Origin: Mycolicibacterium chubuense NBB4
GTDB taxonomy: Bacteria > Actinomycetota > Actinomycetes > Mycobacteriales > Mycobacteriaceae
Assembly: GCF_000266905.1 (NCBI RefSeq)
Contig: NC_018027.1
Coordinates: 5,394,001-5,458,000 of the forward strand
Reading direction: 5' to 3'
Length of the DNA stretch: 64,000 nt
Program-made: the position numbers and the translations under genes
Shown here: positions 1 through 8,145 of the stretch, in pieces
How the letters are laid out: each line of letters begins with the position of its first letter
How positions within the stretch are numbered: the first letter of the stretch is position 1
The notes under the pieces: model-generated
What the model saw: the letters and a program-made list of their open reading frames with translations, nothing else
Database searches by the model: none
What the model was told of the DNA's origin: nothing

Positions 1-190
1 CTTCGGCCGCGCCGGCGGCGGCTGCTGCGACCGCGACGACACCGCTGCCGGTGCACAGATCGGCGACCCGCGCGCCGGGCACCAGCCCGGCTTCGGTCAT
101 CGCACTGATGAGCAGGTGCGAGTCCTCCTGTGGCGGGTAGACATCGACCGGACGCACAGGCGCGCCGAAATCGGTGTATGCGGTCGTCAC
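1..190 (-). CDS. HemK-like class I SAM methyltransferase (3' end outside window)
   Basis: Only the first 63 codons are inside the window. The GTG start at 190 has AGGAG at 196-200. The translation carries a class I methyltransferase motif I, VADLCTGSGVVAVA, near residues 41-54, preceded by a PQEDSHLL element typical of the HemK2/PrmC-like branch of protein glutamine methyltransferases. By family knowledge such enzymes bind S-adenosylmethionine through the DLCTGSG loop. The substrate cannot be told because the NPPY motif would lie beyond the window edge. It diverges from the Cys-rich gene at 384. Confidence 0.75.
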   Translation of the reverse strand, partial: MTTAYTDFGAPVRPVDVYPPQEDSHLLISAMTEAGLVPGARVADLCTGSGVVAVAAAAAGAAE

Positions 191-315
191 ATGTGCTCCT
201 CGTCGAGAGAATGCGCGACGCGGGTTCGACGTCGCCTCCCCTTGATGCCCCCTACACCGGGGGCCAAACCACCGAAACCGGCCGGACGTGCGACTCTGCG
301 CTTCGGCACCGGCCG

Positions 316-340
316 GTTTGTGCGCCTCCACGGCGGGAAC
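316..340 (+). promoter_or_regulatory. possible SigF-type promoter upstream of the Cys-rich protein
   Basis: GTTT at 316-319 and GGGAAC at 335-340 are separated by 15 nt. The mycobacterial SigF consensus known from the literature is GTTT-N15-17-GGGTAT, so the -10 half is imperfect. It lies 43 nt before the ATG at 384. Sequence match only. Confidence 0.25.
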
Positions 341-383
341 CCGACCCCGGAACCGAACCGACATCGAGGAAGAGGTACTCGTC

Positions 384-638
384 ATGGCGATCTGCGCCAC
401 CTGCGGTAACGACTACGACAAGGCCTTCACGGTCACCTGGCCGGACGGCCGGTCGGCGACGTTCGACAGCGTGGAGTGCGCGGCGATGCAGCTGGCGCCG
501 GAGTGCGGGCACTGCGGGTGCCGCATCCTCGGGCACGGTATCGAGACCGACGACGGCATGTTCTGCTGCGCACACTGTGCCCGCAAGGACACCAACGCCG
601 ACGTCAACGACCGCTATCCGGTGCCCGCCGGGGCCTGA
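384..638 (+). CDS. small cysteine-rich, probably zinc-binding protein
   Basis: An 84-residue soluble protein with nine cysteines. It opens with CATCG (residues 4-8), carries a lone Cys near residue 32, and ends with a CGHCGCRILGHG module and an FCCAHC module. The C-terminal half resembles prokaryotic metallothionein/TRASH-like metal-binding knuckles; the N-terminal CxxC could be half of a zinc ribbon. The ATG at 384 follows GAGGAAGAGG at 366-375; an upstream in-frame start at 288 lacks a ribosome binding site and would add an unconserved-looking stretch. It stands alone, convergent with the cutinase gene. Metal binding is inferred from the cysteine spacing; the biological role is unknown. Confidence 0.75.
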   Translation: MAICATCGNDYDKAFTVTWPDGRSATFDSVECAAMQLAPECGHCGCRILGHGIETDDGMFCCAHCARKDTNADVNDRYPVPAGA

Positions 639-647
639 GGGCCGACC

Positions 648-1367
648 TCAGAGCCGGCCGACGGCGTACGCCGCCCCCTGGTTGGTCAGCCCGTCGACCG
701 CGTAGAGGGCGTGCGCCAGATTCGGTCCGCCGTCCGCGCCCCCCGAACAGACGCCGTCGCCGGGGACGCAGAGCTGCAGCGTCTTGTCCGCGAACCGGGG
801 GCCGATGGTGATCGCCGGCGCGCCGTACTTGCTCAGCAGCGGGCCCGACGGCGTCCCGAAGAGCACGACGGCCGCCACGTGATCGGTGGCCTGCGCCGGC
901 AACGGCGGCGGCACGTCGAGCGCCGCGTACCCATTGGGCACCGAACCCGACGTGACGAAACCCGACACGGCCGCACCCTGCGAGTAACCGCCGAGCACGA
1001 GCTTGGTGTCGGGACAGTTGGCCGCCATCGCCTCGACGTGGTTCGCCTCGTCTCGGATCCCGTCGACGACGGTCCTCGCGAATGCCGCGCCGCCGCCGAA
1101 ATCGTTGGACGCCGGGTAGTTCACCGCGTAGACGCCGACCGAGCGCGGGGCGGCCTGGGCCCGGACCGCGTCGACGAACGCCTGCCCCGTCGCGCCGACC
1201 CCGGGCGGTTCGCTGGTGCCGCGCGCGAACACCACCTCGACGTCGGGACACGGCTGCGCCGACGCCCGGGGAGGTGCACCGAGTGCACCCGCCACTGCCA
1301 TTCCGCCGACGGCGGCCGACACGGCCACCGCCGCCGCACCCGCCCGGACCGTGCGTCGAATCCTCAT
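648..1367 (-). CDS. secreted cutinase family serine esterase
   Basis: A 239-residue protein with a hydrophobic signal peptide (about residues 1-37, ending ASA). The cutinase fold signature is present: nucleophile Ser129 in GYSQG, probable Asp204 in the PGDGVCSGG segment and His219 in NLAHALY, with paired cysteines at 40/118 and 200/207. Length matches mycobacterial Culp proteins. Cutinases of this group hydrolyse ester lipids at the cell surface or outside it. The ATG has AAGGGG eight bases upstream. The gene is monocistronic, convergent with the Cys-rich gene, and preceded by a GGGTAT element. The exact substrate (triglyceride, phospholipid, cutin) cannot be judged. Confidence 0.92.
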   Translation of the reverse strand: MRIRRTVRAGAAAVAVSAAVGGMAVAGALGAPPRASAQPCPDVEVVFARGTSEPPGVGATGQAFVDAVRAQAAPRSVGVYAVNYPASNDFGGGAAFARTVVDGIRDEANHVEAMAANCPDTKLVLGGYSQGAAVSGFVTSGSVPNGYAALDVPPPLPAQATDHVAAVVLFGTPSGPLLSKYGAPAITIGPRFADKTLQLCVPGDGVCSGGADGGPNLAHALYAVDGLTNQGAAYAVGRL

Positions 1368-1418
1368 GCTGCAATCCCCTTCTCGCGCGACGTGCCGCGG
1401 AAGCGGCTCAGCCGAGCG

Positions 1419-1446
1419 ATACCCGGGGACTCGGTAGCCGAATCAT
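1419..1446 (-). promoter_or_regulatory. possible SigF-like promoter for the cutinase gene
   Basis: On the minus strand GGGTAT (1424-1419) is preceded by GATT with a 16-nt spacer. The -10 is a perfect SigF-type match but the -35 is GATT rather than GTTT. It lies about 50 nt upstream of the cutinase ATG. Motif match only. Confidence 0.25.
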
Positions 1447-1487
1447 GGGTCACGAGCCCCTGCCCGAAACACGCTGCGGCATCGGGA

Positions 1488-1847
1488 TCACTCGGTGATT
1501 CCGGCCGCCCGGTCGAGTTGCTGCAACAGGTCATGCGCCGCGAGCTCGATGGCCTTGTGCCGCCACTCCGACGCCCGGTAGACGCAGGCGATCAGACCCG
1601 TGCGGTGCACGCGACGGAAATCGCCGTAGACGAAGGCGTACCGCGCCTTGGTCTGGTCCTTCGCGCCGGCGGTCAGTCCGAGATGCCAGCGGGCGTAGTC
1701 CTCCCACCCGTGATTCTCGAGATAGGCGTTCTGCGCTTCGGCGCGGGGTTGCACCTCTCCCCAGTCGCTGTCGAGCACGTACTGGCGCGTCTCGATGAGC
1801 TCGCGCGCCCGGGCGACGGCCTCGTCGTTGAGCTCGTACTTCGCCAT
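1488..1847 (-). CDS. conserved hypothetical protein
   Basis: A 119-residue acidic soluble protein with no signal peptide or membrane segment. The N-terminus (AKYELNDEAVARARELIETRQYVLDSDWG) is charged and helical, and the middle holds many aromatic residues (NHGWEDYARWHLGL). I do not recognise a catalytic motif. Codon use and GC are typical of the window. It is transcribed divergently from the 1913 gene, with a 65-bp shared promoter region. The actinobacterial look of the sequence and good coding statistics support a real gene; the function is unknown. Confidence 0.7.
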   Translation of the reverse strand: MAKYELNDEAVARARELIETRQYVLDSDWGEVQPRAEAQNAYLENHGWEDYARWHLGLTAGAKDQTKARYAFVYGDFRRVHRTGLIACVYRASEWRHKAIELAAHDLLQQLDRAAGITE

Positions 1848-1912
1848 CGCCTCATTATCGTCGCCGCCACGCCCGATCCGGCCTGGGCGGGCGTGTCCGT
1901 TACGGTCGAGCG

Positions 1913-2182
1913 ATGTCCAACGTTTCCCCCAACGACCCCGTCTCCGACATCGCCCCCGGCGACATCGTCGTGATCGATCGCGGCGCCGGCGACCGCCCGT
2001 ACAAGGTGGTGCACAAGGAGCCCAGCGACGCCGGGTTCCTGATCACGTTCTCCGAGGACGACACCGAGACGTTCCAGTTGGACCTACCGGCCGACAAGCG
2101 CGTCGCCCGCTCGCTCGAGTCGAAATGGGAGTCGGAGCAGAGCCCGACGCCTCACACCGAGGCGGGCCCGCACGACTCCTGA
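1913..2182 (+). CDS. hypothetical protein, small acidic
   Basis: An 89-residue acidic protein. The core (residues 12-60) reads as a small beta-rich domain with alternating hydrophobics (GDIVVIDRG, YKVVHKEP, GFLITFSEDDTETFQLDLP), and the last 20 residues are low-complexity. No catalytic residues, cysteines or membrane segments. It starts at ATG 1913, shortly after GGTCGAG. Divergent from the 1847 gene. It could bind a ligand or partner through the small beta fold, but nothing in the sequence proves this. Confidence 0.6.
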   Translation: MSNVSPNDPVSDIAPGDIVVIDRGAGDRPYKVVHKEPSDAGFLITFSEDDTETFQLDLPADKRVARSLESKWESEQSPTPHTEAGPHDS

Positions 2183-2197
2183 CGGCGCCGGCGTCAG

Positions 2198-2222
2198 GGT
2201 TCGACGGTCGCCGAGCGGGTAA
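2198..2222 (+). promoter_or_regulatory. SigF-type promoter upstream of the PfpI gene
   Basis: GGTT at 2198-2201, a 15-nt spacer, and GGGTAA at 2217-2222, 41 nt before the ATG at 2264. This is close to the known mycobacterial SigF consensus (GTTT-N15-17-GGGTAT). DJ-1/PfpI proteins are commonly general-stress genes, which fits. Not tested experimentally. Confidence 0.4.
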
Positions 2223-2263
2223 CCGCCAGGCACGCGATACCGCGACCACGAAAGGACGCCAGC

Positions 2264-2821
2264 ATGCCGAATGAACTCCAGGGTCGGCGCATCGCCTTCC
2301 TGGCAGCCGACGGAGTCGAGAAGGTGGAACTCGAGCAGCCGCGCGAAGCCGTCGAAAACGCCGGCGGCCGAGCGGAATTGCTCTCGCTGGAGGGCGGCGA
2401 GATCGACGCCCGCAATCACGACCTGGAACCGGCGGGGACCATCCCGGTCGACCGCGTCGTCGCCGATGCGCGCGTCGACGAGTACGACGGACTCGTCGTG
2501 CCCGGCGGCACCGTCAACGCCGACAAGCTCAGGCTCGACGAATCCGCGGTCGCCTTCGTCGGCGACTTCGTCCGCTCCGGCAAGCCCGTCGCGGTGATCT
2601 GCCACGGACCCTGGACCCTCGTCGAGGCCGGCGTGGTCAAGGACCGCACCCTGACGTCGTACCCCAGCCTGCGGACCGACCTGCGCAACGCGGGGGCGAC
2701 CGTCGTCGATCAAGAGGTCTGCATCGACGGCAACCTGATCACGAGCCGTTCTCCCAAGGACCTGCCAGCGTTCTGCCAGGCAATCGTCGACCAGTTCGCG
2801 AACACCCCGGCGCACACCTGA
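2264..2821 (+). CDS. DJ-1/PfpI family protein (type 1 glutamine amidotransferase-like)
   Basis: A 185-residue protein with a complete DJ-1/PfpI fold. The nucleophile elbow AVICHGPWTLVEAG places Cys113 next to His114, and an acidic partner comes from the N-terminal DGVEKVEL segment (Glu19). Length matches the YhbO/PfpI subgroup rather than the larger Hsp31 group. Members of this family act as general-stress proteins with glyoxalase, deglycase or amidase activities; which one applies here is open. The ATG is preceded by GAAAGGA. The gene is monocistronic and sits behind a SigF-like promoter, suggesting stress induction. Confidence 0.88.
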   Translation: MPNELQGRRIAFLAADGVEKVELEQPREAVENAGGRAELLSLEGGEIDARNHDLEPAGTIPVDRVVADARVDEYDGLVVPGGTVNADKLRLDESAVAFVGDFVRSGKPVAVICHGPWTLVEAGVVKDRTLTSYPSLRTDLRNAGATVVDQEVCIDGNLITSRSPKDLPAFCQAIVDQFANTPAHT

Positions 2822-2963
2822 TCCCGCATTGCCTGCCTCCGTCAGGGCTGGCCCCGCGACGTTTTCGGGCGGAGAATCTGTTCACGTGCGCTGTGTATAA
2901 CGGGTGGTTAACGGGAAGCGACCCGGGGGCGAACAGCGGCGGACAGACGCGAGGAGCGTGGCG

Positions 2964-3389
2964 ATGAATCCGATGAAATCGGCCTTCCGGGGCGTAGCAA
3001 GAGTGGCCGACGCCACCGCCGCGGCCGCGGGAGCGGTCGGCGGCGCAGCCATCAACGGGGTGGTCGGCGGGCTGCAGGGCGCGGCCAACGGTGCCCGCTC
3101 GGGGTTGACCAGCGGCAGTCACTCGTCGGCGGCCGCGGCGCTGACCCTCGGCGTGATCGGAGCCGCCGGCCTGGTGGAGTGGCCGGTACTCGTCACCGTC
3201 GGCGGTACGGTACTGGTCCTCCATCAGCTCAGCCAGCGCTCCGGCCACGACGATCACGCGGTGGTGGTGTCCAGCAACGGATCTGGCGCGGCGCCACGCA
3301 AGAGTGCGCCGCGACCGAGAGCCACCGCGCGCAAACCCGCGAAGACCGCGCGCAAGTCCGCGGCTCCGCGGCGCACCACCTCTCAGTGA
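2964..3389 (+). CDS. small membrane protein upstream of the CtpI-like ATPase (EWPV-motif protein A)
   Basis: A 141-residue protein. I chose ATG 2964, with GAGGAG at 2951-2956, over an in-frame start at 2904 that lacks a clear ribosome binding site. An Ala/Gly-rich stretch (residues 10-45) is followed by a membrane segment containing LGVIGAAGLVEWPVLVTVGG, then a Lys/Arg/Ala-rich tail resembling histone-like or AT-hook linker tails. The stop overlaps the start of the P-type ATPase (GTGA, 4 nt), so the two are translationally coupled. Its EWPV core is echoed in the small protein at 7876, just after the ATPase. Likely an accessory membrane subunit; biochemical function unknown. Confidence 0.75.
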   Translation: MNPMKSAFRGVARVADATAAAAGAVGGAAINGVVGGLQGAANGARSGLTSGSHSSAAAALTLGVIGAAGLVEWPVLVTVGGTVLVLHQLSQRSGHDDHAVVVSSNGSGAAPRKSAPRPRATARKPAKTARKSAAPRRTTSQ

Positions 3390-6300
3390 GGTCCCTGCTC
3401 GCGCGTCTGGTCTCGGGGGCGACCGGCGTCGCCTCGGCTCCTGTCCGGCTCACCACGTCGGTCCTTCGCGAGTTCGACGAAGCCCTGCCCGCCCCCGCGT
3501 TGCGATCCGGTGTCCTGGCCGCCGCCAGAGAGATGGTCGGCGGCGCCCCCAGCAGACGATGCTGGCGCACCGAAGACCGCTGCTGGATCGAGGTTCGCGG
3601 TCTGGAGGCGCAGGCCGGTGCGGCACTCGGCGAGGCACTCGTCCGATCGCTGCGCGCCGTACCCGGCGTCCGCTCCGCCCGGATCAACGGCGCGGTGTCG
3701 CGCGTCGTCGTCTCGGTGGAGCCGGCCGGACCGTCGCTGGACGAGCTGTGCGGCATCGTCGCCGACGTCGAAGCACGCATCGGCGCGGACGACGCCGCCG
3801 GAACACGGGGCCCGGCTCGCGACCTGCCGGGCGACGCCGTGGAACTGGGCGGCCTGCTGATCGCGACGGCGGCCAACGGCGTCGGCATGTGCGCCGCCGC
3901 AGCCGGCCGGATCATGTTGTGGCCCACCATGCCTGCCGGTGTCATCGCGGCCGTGACCGCCGTGGACTACCAGCCCGCGCTTCGCTCGGTCCTGGAGAGG
4001 CGGCTGGGCGGCACCGCCACCAACACCGCCCTGTCGGTGGCCGCGGCGTCCGTCTACGCGATCACCCAGGCGCCGGCCTCCCTGGCCGTCGAGTTCCTCA
4101 GACATGCGAGTCAACTCGGGGAGCGCACCGCCGCGGCGGCGGCCTGGCAGCGGCACGAGCCCGCACTGGCCGGCCGCGGCGCCGTCCCCGTCCCCGTCCG
4201 GCCGCCGACGCGGCCGCGTCCGATGCCACCGGGGCCGGTGGAGCGGCACGCCGATCGCAGCAGCGCCGCGCAGGGCGTCGCCGCCGCCTCCGTCGGGTTC
4301 CTCAGCCGCGACCTCAACGCGGCGGCGACCGCCGCCGTCGTCACCGCGCCGAAGGCAGCACGCAATGCGCGCGAGGGGTTTGCCTCGACGCTGGGCCGCG
4401 GGCTGGCCGACCGCCACGACGTCCTTCCGCTGCGCCCGGATGCGCTGCGCCGGCTCGACCGCATCGACGCCGTGGTCGTCGATCCACGGGTCCTTCTGAC
4501 CAAGCGGCTGCGGGTCAGCCGGCTGCGGTCGGTGTCCGACCGCGACCGCGAGGAAGCCTGGAATTGGGCGCGGGCCCAGGTCCGCAGCGGGGTGCTGGAC
4601 GCGGGATGGCATCGAACCCCGCTCTCCCGCAACGGACATCGCAACGGACACCCCGTCGCGGAAGTGCTCGTGACGCACGCCCACGAGCCGGCGGCGGCCG
4701 GCGTGATCGCCGAGATCCGCCGGGCCGAGGTCGACGCGGTGTCGGTGGCGAGCGACGAACTCGGTGACCTGCGGCCCTCGTTCGACGACCTGCACCCCGT
4801 TGAGGAGTCGATCGACGCCGCGCTCGAGGCCGCCGTGCTGGCACTGCAGGCCGACGGGCGCACCGTCGCCGTGCTGTCCGGCTCCGCCGCCCGCGCGCTC
4901 GCGGCCGCGGACCTGGCGATCGGCGTGTACGCCGACGACGCCGCCCCGCCGTGGCAGGCCGACCTGCTGGTCTCGGATCTCGACGCGGCCTGGCGCATCA
5001 TGCACGCCCTTCCCGCGGCCAAGCGCGCGAGCCAGCGTGGTGTCGAGTTGTCCACGAGCGCAACCTTTCTCGGTGCCCTGCTGATGATCCCCGGGGTTCG
5101 CGGACTCGGTCCGGGACCGGTCACGGCGGGCGCCGCAGCCGGACTGGCCACCGGCGTATGGCTCGCGCGCACCGTCTTCGACGACGAGCCGCCCGCCCCG
5201 GCGCCGGCCGAGGAATGGCACGCCATGTCCGTCGACGAGGTGCGCCAAGCCCTTCCGCAGCCGACCCACCACATGCCCCCGTCCCGCTCCCGGCTGGCCG
5301 CCTCGGCAGGCGCCTCGGCCGCCGTCGTGGGCAACGCCGCCGGATCCACGCTGCGGTTGATGGGTGAGATCGGGGCCTCCGTACGCGACGAGCTCTCCGA
5401 CCCGTTGACCCCGGTGCTCGCCGTGGGCTCGGCGGCCAGTGCGCTGCTCGGCTCTCCGATCGACGCGATCCTCGTCGGGTCGGTGCTCACCGGCAACGCG
5501 ATCCTCGCGGCCTCGCAGCAGGTCCGCGCCGAACGCCTGCTGCGGCGACTGCTCGCGGTGCAGGTCCCTCCCGCCAGGCGCGTGACCGACGACGGCCACG
5601 ACAGCGTGGACGCGGCGCAGCTGGTTCCCGGTGACCTGATCGAGGTGCGCTCGGGTGAGGTGATCCCCGCCGACTGCCGCATCGTCGAGGCGGTCGACCT
5701 CGAGGTCGACGAGTCGGCCCTGACCGGTGAATCTCTGCCCGTCGCAAAGCAATCCGGTGCCACACCCGGCGCCGCCGTCGCCGAGCGCAGCTGCATGCTG
5801 TACGCGACGACCACCGTCGTGGCCGGCACCGCGGTGGCGGTGGTGACCACCGTGGGAGCGCAGACGCAGGCACGGCGGGCCGCAGAGGTGACGCCGGCGT
5901 CGAGTTCGGCGGTCGGGCTGGCCGCGCAGCTGCGCGAACTGACCAACCGGGCGCTGCCGATCAGCCTGGCCGGTGGCGCGCTCGTCAGCGGCCTGAGCCT
6001 GCTGCGGCTGGTGCCGCTGCGTCAGGCCGTCGCCAGTGGTGTCGCCGTGGCCGTTGCTGCGGTCCCCGAAGGCCTTCCGCTGGTGGCGACGCTGGCGCAG
6101 CAGGCCTCCGCGCGGCGGCTCTCGGCGGCCGGGGCGCTGGTCCGCACGCCGAAGTCCGTCGAGGCGCTGGGCCGCGTCGACGTGGTGTGCTTCGACAAGA
6201 CCGGAACGCTGAGCGAGAACCGGCTGCGGGTGTCCCGGGTGCGCAGCGCCGAAGGCTTCACCGACGACGAGGTCCTCACGATCGCGGCCCAGGCGACGCC

Positions 6301-7843
6301 GGTCAAGAACGGCACCCGCCACGAACACGCCACCGACGCCGCCGTGGTCGCCGCCGCGCCCGCCGGGGCGGAGTTGGACGGCGCGGTGGTCCACCTGCCG
6401 TTCCGCTCCGGCCGGTCGTTCAGCGCCTCGCTCGTCGGCACCGAGATCGTCCTCAAGGGCGCGCCCGAGGTCATCATCGCCGCGTGCGCCGACGGGCAGC
6501 CGGCTCCGGAGCCGACGATCCGCGCGATGGCCGAGGCCGGCCTGCGCGTGATCGCGGTGGCGCGCCGAAGCGTCAGCACCGCCGAGGCGGACGCGGTGCG
6601 CCGCGGCGACGAGATCTTCGCCGAACTGTGCGGCCGGGACCTGCGCATGGTGGGGCTGTTGGGTATCTCCGACACTCCGCGGGAGGCGTCGGCCGGGGTG
6701 CTGGCCGCGCTGCAGCGCCAGGACATCGGGGTCCGGCTCGTCACCGGGGACCACCCCGTGACCGCCGCCGCGATCGCCACCGAGCTCGGGCTGCCGGTGA
6801 CCGTCGACCAGGTCATCAGCGGCTCGGACTGGGAGCAGCTGTCCCGGCGGGACCAGGAGAGAACCGTGCGCCAGAAGGTCGTCTTCGCGCGCATGACGCC
6901 CGAACACAAGGTCCAGGTGGTGCAGACACTGGAACGCACTGGGCTGGTGTGCGCGATGGTCGGCGACGGCGCCAACGACGCCGCGGCCATCCGGTCGGCC
7001 ACGGTCGGCATCGGGGTGGCTGCGCACGGCAGCGACCCGGCCCGCACGGCCGCCGACGTGATGCTGCTCGACGGCAGGATCGGCGCACTGCTCGACGCGG
7101 TCGACGAGGGCCGCCAGCTGTGGCGGCGCGTGCAGTCCGCGGTGTCGGTGCTGCTGGGCGGCAACGCCGGTGAGGTCGCGTTCGCGATCGTCGGCTCGGC
7201 ACTGACCGGCCGCTCGCCGCTCAACACCCGGCAGCTGCTGCTGGTGAACATGATGACCGACGCCCTGCCCGCGGCGGCGCTGGCCGTCAGCCCGGCGACC
7301 GGCTCGGCCGCCGGCGCGGGACGCGGACCGGATCAGGCCGCGCTGTGGCGCACGGTCGCGATCCGCGGCGCCACCACCGCGGTCGCTGCGACGTCGGCGT
7401 GGTTCATGGCAGGCTTCGTTCTGCAACCGCGCCGGGCTTCCACCGTCGCGCTCGTGGCGCTGGTGTCCACCCAACTCGGGCAGACCCTGATCGACTCGCA
7501 CAGCCCGCTGGTGGTCTCCACCGCGGTGGGGTCACTGGTCACGCTCGGCACCCTCATCAGCATCCCGGGGGTGAGCCAGCTGCTGGGCTGTACGCCGCTG
7601 GGGCCGGTCGGCTGGACGCAGGCGCTGGGCACCGCCGGGGTGGCCACGGCGGCGGCCGTCGTGGCTCCTCGCGTGGTGAACCGGTTTCATTCGTCGATGA
7701 CGACGACACCGAGTCGCCACAACGCGGCGTACATTTCGCGCAGTGGTATCGAGATGACACGAGTGACGACGGAGACAGGGTCCGAGGAGGCGGTGACACC
7801 GGAAGTGGACACGCCCTCCACGGTCCAGATGGCCGACGTCTAG
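3386..7843 (+). CDS. ctpI: CtpI-like giant cation-transporting P-type ATPase
   Basis: 1485 residues starting at GTG 3386, overlapping the previous stop by 4 nt. The second half is a full P-type ATPase: TGES actuator loop (780-783), the membrane PEGLP motif, the phosphorylation site DKTGT with Asp937, and the GDGAND hinge (1193-1198), followed by transmembrane helices. A roughly 1500-residue length and long N-terminal extension match the mycobacterial CtpI/CtpH type. The first half contains a degenerate copy of the P-domain: DPRVLL (366-371) replaces DKTGTL and GSAARALAAAD (499-509) replaces GDGAND, so it cannot be phosphorylated. No CxxC metal-binding motif is visible in the N-terminal domain. 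The ion is unknown; the PEGLP motif resembles calcium/magnesium-type rather than copper-type pumps. Confidence 0.9.
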   Translation: MRSLLARLVSGATGVASAPVRLTTSVLREFDEALPAPALRSGVLAAAREMVGGAPSRRCWRTEDRCWIEVRGLEAQAGAALGEALVRSLRAVPGVRSARINGAVSRVVVSVEPAGPSLDELCGIVADVEARIGADDAAGTRGPARDLPGDAVELGGLLIATAANGVGMCAAAAGRIMLWPTMPAGVIAAVTAVDYQPALRSVLERRLGGTATNTALSVAAASVYAITQAPASLAVEFLRHASQLGERTAAAAAWQRHEPALAGRGAVPVPVRPPTRPRPMPPGPVERHADRSSAAQGVAAASVGFLSRDLNAAATAAVVTAPKAARNAREGFASTLGRGLADRHDVLPLRPDALRRLDRIDAVVVDPRVLLTKRLRVSRLRSVSDRDREEAWNWARAQVRSGVLDAGWHRTPLSRNGHRNGHPVAEVLVTHAHEPAAAGVIAEIRRAEVDAVSVASDELGDLRPSFDDLHPVEESIDAALEAAVLALQADGRTVAVLSGSAARALAAADLAIGVYADDAAPPWQADLLVSDLDAAWRIMHALPAAKRASQRGVELSTSATFLGALLMIPGVRGLGPGPVTAGAAAGLATGVWLARTVFDDEPPAPAPAEEWHAMSVDEVRQALPQPTHHMPPSRSRLAASAGASAAVVGNAAGSTLRLMGEIGASVRDELSDPLTPVLAVGSAASALLGSPIDAILVGSVLTGNAILAASQQVRAERLLRRLLAVQVPPARRVTDDGHDSVDAAQLVPGDLIEVRSGEVIPADCRIVEAVDLEVDESALTGESLPVAKQSGATPGAAVAERSCMLYATTTVVAGTAVAVVTTVGAQTQARRAAEVTPASSSAVGLAAQLRELTNRALPISLAGGALVSGLSLLRLVPLRQAVASGVAVAVAAVPEGLPLVATLAQQASARRLSAAGALVRTPKSVEALGRVDVVCFDKTGTLSENRLRVSRVRSAEGFTDDEVLTIAAQATPVKNGTRHEHATDAAVVAAAPAGAELDGAVVHLPFRSGRSFSASLVGTEIVLKGAPEVIIAACADGQPAPEPTIRAMAEAGLRVIAVARRSVSTAEADAVRRGDEIFAELCGRDLRMVGLLGISDTPREASAGVLAALQRQDIGVRLVTGDHPVTAAAIATELGLPVTVDQVISGSDWEQLSRRDQERTVRQKVVFARMTPEHKVQVVQTLERTGLVCAMVGDGANDAAAIRSATVGIGVAAHGSDPARTAADVMLLDGRIGALLDAVDEGRQLWRRVQSAVSVLLGGNAGEVAFAIVGSALTGRSPLNTRQLLLVNMMTDALPAAALAVSPATGSAAGAGRGPDQAALWRTVAIRGATTAVAATSAWFMAGFVLQPRRASTVALVALVSTQLGQTLIDSHSPLVVSTAVGSLVTLGTLISIPGVSQLLGCTPLGPVGWTQALGTAGVATAAAVVAPRVVNRFHSSMTTTPSRHNAAYISRSGIEMTRVTTETGSEEAVTPEVDTPSTVQMADV

Positions 7844-7875
7844 AAGACCAACACGCCATGACCGAAAGGCAACAA

Positions 7876-8145
7876 ATGGCCGAATCCTCCCGGCGGACAA
7901 CGCAGCGAGATGCGGTCCGCAGAGTTCGCGAAGCGCACGCGTTCGCCGTCGACCTGCCGGTGATCGGGCGCGTACCGCTGCCCCGGCCCGAGCAGCTGGC
8001 GTTCTACGGCGCACTGGGCGTGCTGGCGGCGGTGGAGATCATCGAGTGGCCCGTCGCGCTGGTTCTGGCCACCGGACACCTCCTGGTGCAGGACGAGCAC
8101 AACCGCGTCGTCGAGGAGATCGGCGAGGCGCTGTCGGAGGCTTAA
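7876..8145 (+). CDS. small membrane protein downstream of the CtpI-like ATPase (EWPV-motif protein B)
   Basis: An 89-residue protein. ATG 7876 has GAAAGG at 7864-7869; an in-frame ATG at 7858 is less well served. The N-terminal half is basic and soluble, then one membrane segment (about residues 45-70) with LGVLAAVEIIEWPVALVLATG, and an acidic tail. The EWPV segment aligns with that of the 2964 gene, including the following LV, so the ATPase is bracketed by two related proteins. It starts 32 nt after the ATPase stop, in the same transcription unit. Its stop overlaps the stop of the convergent oxygenase gene. Function is inferred only from context. Confidence 0.7.
   Translation: MAESSRRTTQRDAVRRVREAHAFAVDLPVIGRVPLPRPEQLAFYGALGVLAAVEIIEWPVALVLATGHLLVQDEHNRVVEEIGEALSEA

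Noticed and set aside
3383..7501. Very long open frame antisense to the CtpI-like ATPase gene
   Set aside because: It mirrors the codon structure of the ATPase gene on the other strand, lacks a ribosome binding site, and its translation (Arg/Gly/His-rich) has no recognisable domain. Typical GC artefact.
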